NCBI GenBank assembly: GCA_018398765.1
Contig: JAHBMJ010003239.1
Span: forward strand, 1-10,751
Source of the DNA: Chromera velia
Taxonomy: Eukaryota; Sar; Chromeraceae
Length of the DNA: 10,751 nucleotides
Reading direction: 5' to 3'
Position 1 is the first letter of the stretch. Each line of letters begins with the position of its first letter. The notes under the pieces are model-generated. The model was not told the origin of the DNA and ran no database searches. It worked only from the letters and a program-made list of their open reading frames with translations. Shown here piece after piece: positions 7,739-10,751 of the stretch. A program made the translations under genes and the position numbers.

Positions 7739-10459
7739 ATGAGAGGCATTGCCGCGACGCTCTCTCGTGGTGTTTCAGGCCGTCTCCCTCTCCACAAAGC
7801 TTCTGTCCCTTCCTCAGCGCAGAAGAGGAAACAGTCAATTGTGAGTGGCAGTCGGGAGCCTACACTGTGTTGCTCGAATCCTCGAACTGCAGTTCCTTAC
7901 ATTTCTGCCCCCCCCACTCGGAAGATTGATGTTTTACGGTATCCGACATGCGCAACCACTGGGATTTATTCTAGTAAGCAGGCTGGCCACCCATTTCCTT
8001 TTCGTCCTGTGCAGGGTGAGCTGTCTTTGAGTCACCCTTTTTTGATTCCTGCTCAGGGGCCTCCTCGAGCAAAATTTCACTCAATTGCTCGTGCTATGTC
8101 TTGCTGCCGAACCCTTGAAAGTCTCAGATCGATCAGTTGTGCAGTTTCCGACTCTCTTGTTTCTCTACATGTGGGAGATGAGTCTCCTGCCGATCGACAG
8201 AAAAGAGGTAGGGGCAACACCACCCACATAGAAGGCTTCCACATGTTGACTTGCACCGAGACAACGCTCGAGAAAAGGAAAACAGCAGCGTGCGAGAAGG
8301 AGTGCCATAGACAGAAGAGACAAACTGAAGTGCTCGGATCCGATTCGAGGAAGCAAAAGAGGTCTCTCTGTCCGCATGGAAGGAATGAATATTTGTGTAG
8401 AGAGTGCGGAGGCAGAGGAATCTGTGAACACGGTCGGCAGCGTAGCCGGTGCAGAGAATGTGGTGGAGGGGCAATCTGTGAACATGGGCGCAGACGTGAG
8501 CAGTGCGCAGCGTGTGGGGGAAGTGCAATGTGTCAACATGGCAGGCAGAGATACCACTGCAAAGAGTGCGGCGGCAAAGGAATATGCGAGCACGGATGCC
8601 ACCGTGCGCAGTGCAAAGAGTGTGGGGGGAATGCAATATGTGCGCACGGTCGTCGTCGGTTTGAATGTAGAGAGTGCGGAGGGGGAGGAATTTGTGAACA
8701 CGGACGCATTCGTTCAAAATGCAAGGATTGTGGGGGGCGCAGCATTTGTGAACACGGGCGCGTCAGAACCAGCTGTGCTGACTGCCAGAAAGACAACCCT
8801 GTCTTTGCAGAGAGGCAGAAACGACGGCGGCTGAGATACAAAGAAGATCTTGTCTTCCGACTAGCTTCTGCAATAAGGGGCTCTGTCTGGAGATGCCTCA
8901 GTGCTCTTCGAGACGGCAAATCTCCGTCCCAGAAAAAACGCACCCACGAGTACCTCGGTTGTTCGTTCCCCGATCTCATAGCCCACCTCGAGAAGGACGA
9001 CTTCCACGGCAACCCCGGAATGTCGTGGGAGAATTACGGGAGTTTGTGGCACGTTGACCATATTGTGCCTATTCAGTACCGGGGGGCAGACGGGCAGAAA
9101 CCAGACGTAGGGACTGTGATTTCCCGTCTCCACTATTCAAATCTCCAGCCAATGTGGGGAAAGGACAATCTCAGAAAGGGTAACAGGTTTGTGGGCAATT
9201 CACCCCCCTCACACCATGTATGCTCGAAAGCTTACACAAAGGGGCACTCTAAGTCCATGCAGTCTCTCATTGCTTGCAGCCCTCAAAACATTCTCTGGCG
9301 GGGAAAGGGGTTTTTCTGTTTGAAATTGCATTCGGTGTCGGAAATTGGCGGGGGGCACAGATTTGTGTGCGGATTTTCAAGAAGACCACAGATCAGGGGT
9401 CTGTCTTCCATTTCCCCCCGCACCCCTTCTTTACATGCAGACCTCCGACACCAAGACCCTCGAGTCGGCCTTTCACTGCCGCAACAAATGGTTGAGAAAG
9501 GAAACCAAGCAGTTGGAGCTGCTGTAGGCGGGGTAGGGACTGTGCAACAACCGACAGTTGCAGTCGGAGAAAGGGGCAGGGAAGATTTGAGGTCTGTAGA
9601 TCACAGTATTCGTAAAGTGCAAGCACTGTCAAAGAAAGCTCTTTGCTCACATGGAAGGCAGCCGTACGACTGCAAAGACTGCGGCGGTAAGGGGATCTGC
9701 GAACACGGCCGTATTCGCAGATTTTGCAAGGATTGTGGGGGGAAAGCATTTTGCCAGCACGGTCGTCTCCGTGGGGTGTGCAAAGAGTGCGGAGGGGCTC
9801 AGATATGCGTCCATGGGAGGAGACGCTCTGTTTGTGTCGACTGCGGAGGAGGCGCTCTCTGTGTTCATGGGCGCATAAGATACTTATGTGTGGGTTGTGG
9901 GGGGAAAGGAATTTGTGTGCATGGTAAACACCGTCGCGACTGTCGAGATTGCAAAGGAAGCGCAATTTGCGAACATGGAAATCGCAGAAGGAGGTGTGCG
10001 GAGTGTCAGAAAGATAATCCTGCCTTTGCGGCGTCCAGACAGCGACAAAACGACGCCAGAAAGGTTCGGTACAGAGAGGATCCCGTCTTCCGTTTGACTC
10101 ACAGCACGCGAACAGTCGTGAGGAAGTGTCTCTCCTCCATCCGTAAAGGACAACCCCCTTCTTTGCACCGCAAGCACACCCACGAGTACCTCGGTTGTTC
10201 GTTCCCCGATCTCATAGCCCACCTCGAGAAGGACAATTTCCACGGCAACCCCGGAATGTCGTGGGAGAATTACGGGAGTTTGTGGCACGTTGACCATATT
10301 GTGCCCATTCAGTACCGGGGGGCAGACGGGCAGAAACCAGACGTAGCAACACAAATTGCTCGTCTCCATTTTTCAAACTTACAACCCCTACCTGCAAGAG
10401 AGAACCTCCGTAAAGGAAATCGGTTCGTGGGAAGGCTTTCGAGGCTGATTTCCAGCTAG
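7739..10459 (+). CDS. Double zinc-array / HNH endonuclease protein (two tandem modules)
   Basis: The frame has 906 codons. Residues 1 to about 209 show no known domain; the first 40 or so are rich in Arg, Ser and Ala and lack acidic residues, like an organelle transit peptide. Module 1 has eight 18-residue Cys/His units (210-353), a basic linker and an HNH domain (about 400-485) with GMSWENYG, WHVDHIVP (437-444), SNLQP (467-471) and DNLRKGNR. Module 2 repeats this: seven units (635-760), then an HNH domain ending at 906 with WHVDHIVP (849-856), SNLQP (879-883) and ENLRKGNR. In this HNH family the His of DH, the Asn of NLQP and the Asn of NLRKGN fit the metal-finger nuclease site, so both copies look intact. 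The role is probably DNA cleavage, with the arrays binding DNA; targets are unknown. Similar combinations occur, as I recall, in protists and giant viruses. Alternatives: two tandem genes, or an intron in the linker (486-634). Introns in the N-terminal region are also possible. Confidence 0.75.
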   Translation: MRGIAATLSRGVSGRLPLHKASVPSSAQKRKQSIVSGSREPTLCCSNPRTAVPYISAPPTRKIDVLRYPTCATTGIYSSKQAGHPFPFRPVQGELSLSHPFLIPAQGPPRAKFHSIARAMSCCRTLESLRSISCAVSDSLVSLHVGDESPADRQKRGRGNTTHIEGFHMLTCTETTLEKRKTAACEKECHRQKRQTEVLGSDSRKQKRSLCPHGRNEYLCRECGGRGICEHGRQRSRCRECGGGAICEHGRRREQCAACGGSAMCQHGRQRYHCKECGGKGICEHGCHRAQCKECGGNAICAHGRRRFECRECGGGGICEHGRIRSKCKDCGGRSICEHGRVRTSCADCQKDNPVFAERQKRRRLRYKEDLVFRLASAIRGSVWRCLSALRDGKSPSQKKRTHEYLGCSFPDLIAHLEKDDFHGNPGMSWENYGSLWHVDHIVPIQYRGADGQKPDVGTVISRLHYSNLQPMWGKDNLRKGNRFVGNSPPSHHVCSKAYTKGHSKSMQSLIACSPQNILWRGKGFFCLKLHSVSEIGGGHRFVCGFSRRPQIRGLSSISPRTPSLHADLRHQDPRVGLSLPQQMVEKGNQAVGAAVGGVGTVQQPTVAVGERGREDLRSVDHSIRKVQALSKKALCSHGRQPYDCKDCGGKGICEHGRIRRFCKDCGGKAFCQHGRLRGVCKECGGAQICVHGRRRSVCVDCGGGALCVHGRIRYLCVGCGGKGICVHGKHRRDCRDCKGSAICEHGNRRRRCAECQKDNPAFAASRQRQNDARKVRYREDPVFRLTHSTRTVVRKCLSSIRKGQPPSLHRKHTHEYLGCSFPDLIAHLEKDNFHGNPGMSWENYGSLWHVDHIVPIQYRGADGQKPDVATQIARLHFSNLQPLPARENLRKGNRFVGRLSRLISS
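8366..8797 (+). repeat. Zinc-module array 1, eight 54-bp units
   Basis: Eight in-frame units of 18 residues follow the pattern x-C-x-H-G-x6-C-x2-C-G-G. A typical unit is ICEHGRQRSRCRECGGGA. Every unit keeps C-x-H and C-x2-C, the four ligands expected for one zinc ion. Unit 5 has an extra Cys in place of the first Arg (HGC instead of HGR). The last unit ends QKDN instead of GG and leads into the basic linker. This is a protein repeat, not a CRISPR: the DNA units differ throughout while the coded ligands are constant. Confidence 0.9.
8941..9110 (+). repeat. HNH core block, copy 1 (almost identical to 10177-10346)
   Basis: This block encodes from the THEYLGC segment through WHVDHIVP to QKPDV. 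It matches 10177-10346 at 167 of 170 bases; the differences are at 8999, 9001 and 9070. The first two change one Asp codon to Asn and the third is silent. Outside the block, similarity falls sharply on both sides. Confidence 0.93.
9194..9640 (+). other. Inter-module linker with exon-like and intron-like signals
   Basis: The main frame stays open through about 149 codons, but its translation resembles no domain. Pyrimidine-rich stretches followed by AG occur at 9280, 9440 and 9556. Just after the one at 9440, a different frame (ATG at 9435, TAG at 9525-9527) reads TSDTKTLESAFHCRNKWLRK and on to LELL, which looks more like protein than the main frame. The lead-in to array 1 has a similar Thr-Glu-Thr-Thr-Leu-Glu segment near 8257. 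The linker may therefore contain a decayed or alternative first exon of the second module. No splice model with fully consistent phase emerged. Confidence 0.4.
9641..10018 (+). repeat. Zinc-module array 2, seven 54-bp units
   Basis: Seven units have the same 18-residue period as array 1, all retaining C-x-H...C-x2-C. Units 4-6 have Val where array 1 usually has Glu after the first Cys (CVHG), and unit 6 has Lys-Gly instead of Gly-Gly. The final unit again ends QKDN. The order of variable residues does not simply copy array 1, so this array has diverged, lost a unit, or expanded separately after the module was duplicated. Confidence 0.9.
10177..10346 (+). repeat. HNH core block, copy 2
   Basis: This is the partner of 8941-9110, offset by exactly 1236 bases (412 codons), so both blocks sit in the same reading frame. 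It encodes the same core motifs, with Asn at the position where copy 1 has Asp. The sequence just before it (arginine/lysine linker) and just after it (from the base following GACGTAG) is clearly different from copy 1. Confidence 0.93.
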
Positions 10460-10751
10460 ATTCCCAGCTTTTAGCAAAAAAGTCTTAGAAAAACTCACTA
10501 TTTATAATTTTTGTTTCTGCGTATGGTTCATTTGGTACTCTAATTAAACACTGAGCTAAACTAAGTATTATTTCAATAACAATAAATTTTGAATACTCTT
10601 AAAGTTGTAATAATACACTGCTGCCTAAAATACATCATCATGATGATCGTCTGTTTGGCCAGATCATGTCAGAGCCCTAGAGGCTAAAGGCGGTTTGCCA
10701 ACTTCAACTAAATTTTAACTTTAATATATAGGGGTGTAAAAACGGGGGGGG
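10460..10751. other. A/T-rich 3' flank of the HNH gene
   Basis: Composition turns A/T-rich within about 20 bases of the stop codon. No gene is visible. A perfect 14-base palindrome, ATCATCATGATGAT, lies at 10634-10647. The stretch ends in a run of eight G at the window edge. Confidence 0.5.
10581..10586 (+). terminator. Possible poly(A) signal of the HNH gene
   Basis: AATAAA occurs 122 bases after the stop codon, a reasonable distance for a cleavage and polyadenylation signal. In A/T-rich sequence this hexamer also arises by chance. Confidence 0.35.

Noticed and set aside
8133-8717. Long open frames on the minus strand and in the second plus frame across array 1
   Set aside because: They are mirror frames produced by the 54-bp repeat: stops are absent in other frames because the same codons recur.
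8366-8797. Regular 54-bp periodicity that could suggest a CRISPR or satellite
   Set aside because: The units are in frame, the coded Cys/His pattern is constant while the DNA varies within every unit, and there is no alternation of identical repeats with unique spacers.

Overview
The window is eukaryotic nuclear DNA, most likely from a protist. Protein-coding stretches are interrupted by GT...AG introns, microsatellites (CT, AC, AT, CCTCT) are common, and intergenic spacers are long. One gene encodes a G-patch protein of a eukaryote-only family. The G/C-rich genes, the abundant GCATGC palindromes and the tandem 'CEHGR...CxxCGG' zinc modules remind me of algal or alveolate genomes (stramenopile, chromerid or coccidian-like). 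I cannot fix the lineage from sequence alone. The window starts in a C run and ends in a G run, so it may be a whole contig broken at homopolymers.

Layout, left to right. (1) 28-457, minus strand: the first two exons of an unrecognised gene that runs off the left edge. (2) 458-1750: a divergent spacer, partly very G/C-rich, with a 26-bp direct repeat pair. (3) 1751-3920, plus strand: a four-exon GPATCH4/Tma23-like nucleolar G-patch gene, the best-supported ordinary gene here. (4) About 4290-5380: a strongly A/T-rich island holding an imperfect foldback of about 85 bp per arm. (5) 5440-7202: two tentative minus-strand spliced genes, called from splice sites whose phases match. (6) 7203-7738: a divergent promoter region dense in GCATGC. 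(7) 7739-10459, plus strand: a 906-codon open frame made of two copies of the same module. Each module is an array of 18-residue Cys/His zinc units (8, then 7) followed by an HNH nuclease domain. (8) 10460-10751: A/T-rich flank.

The most interesting object is the double zinc-array/HNH frame. Its two modules have diverged strongly, except for a 170-bp stretch across the HNH core that differs at only three bases. This suggests recent gene conversion or another homogenising process. The array is probably a DNA-binding platform for the nuclease; that role, and any link to mobility, is inference. I see no sign that the other genes act with it.
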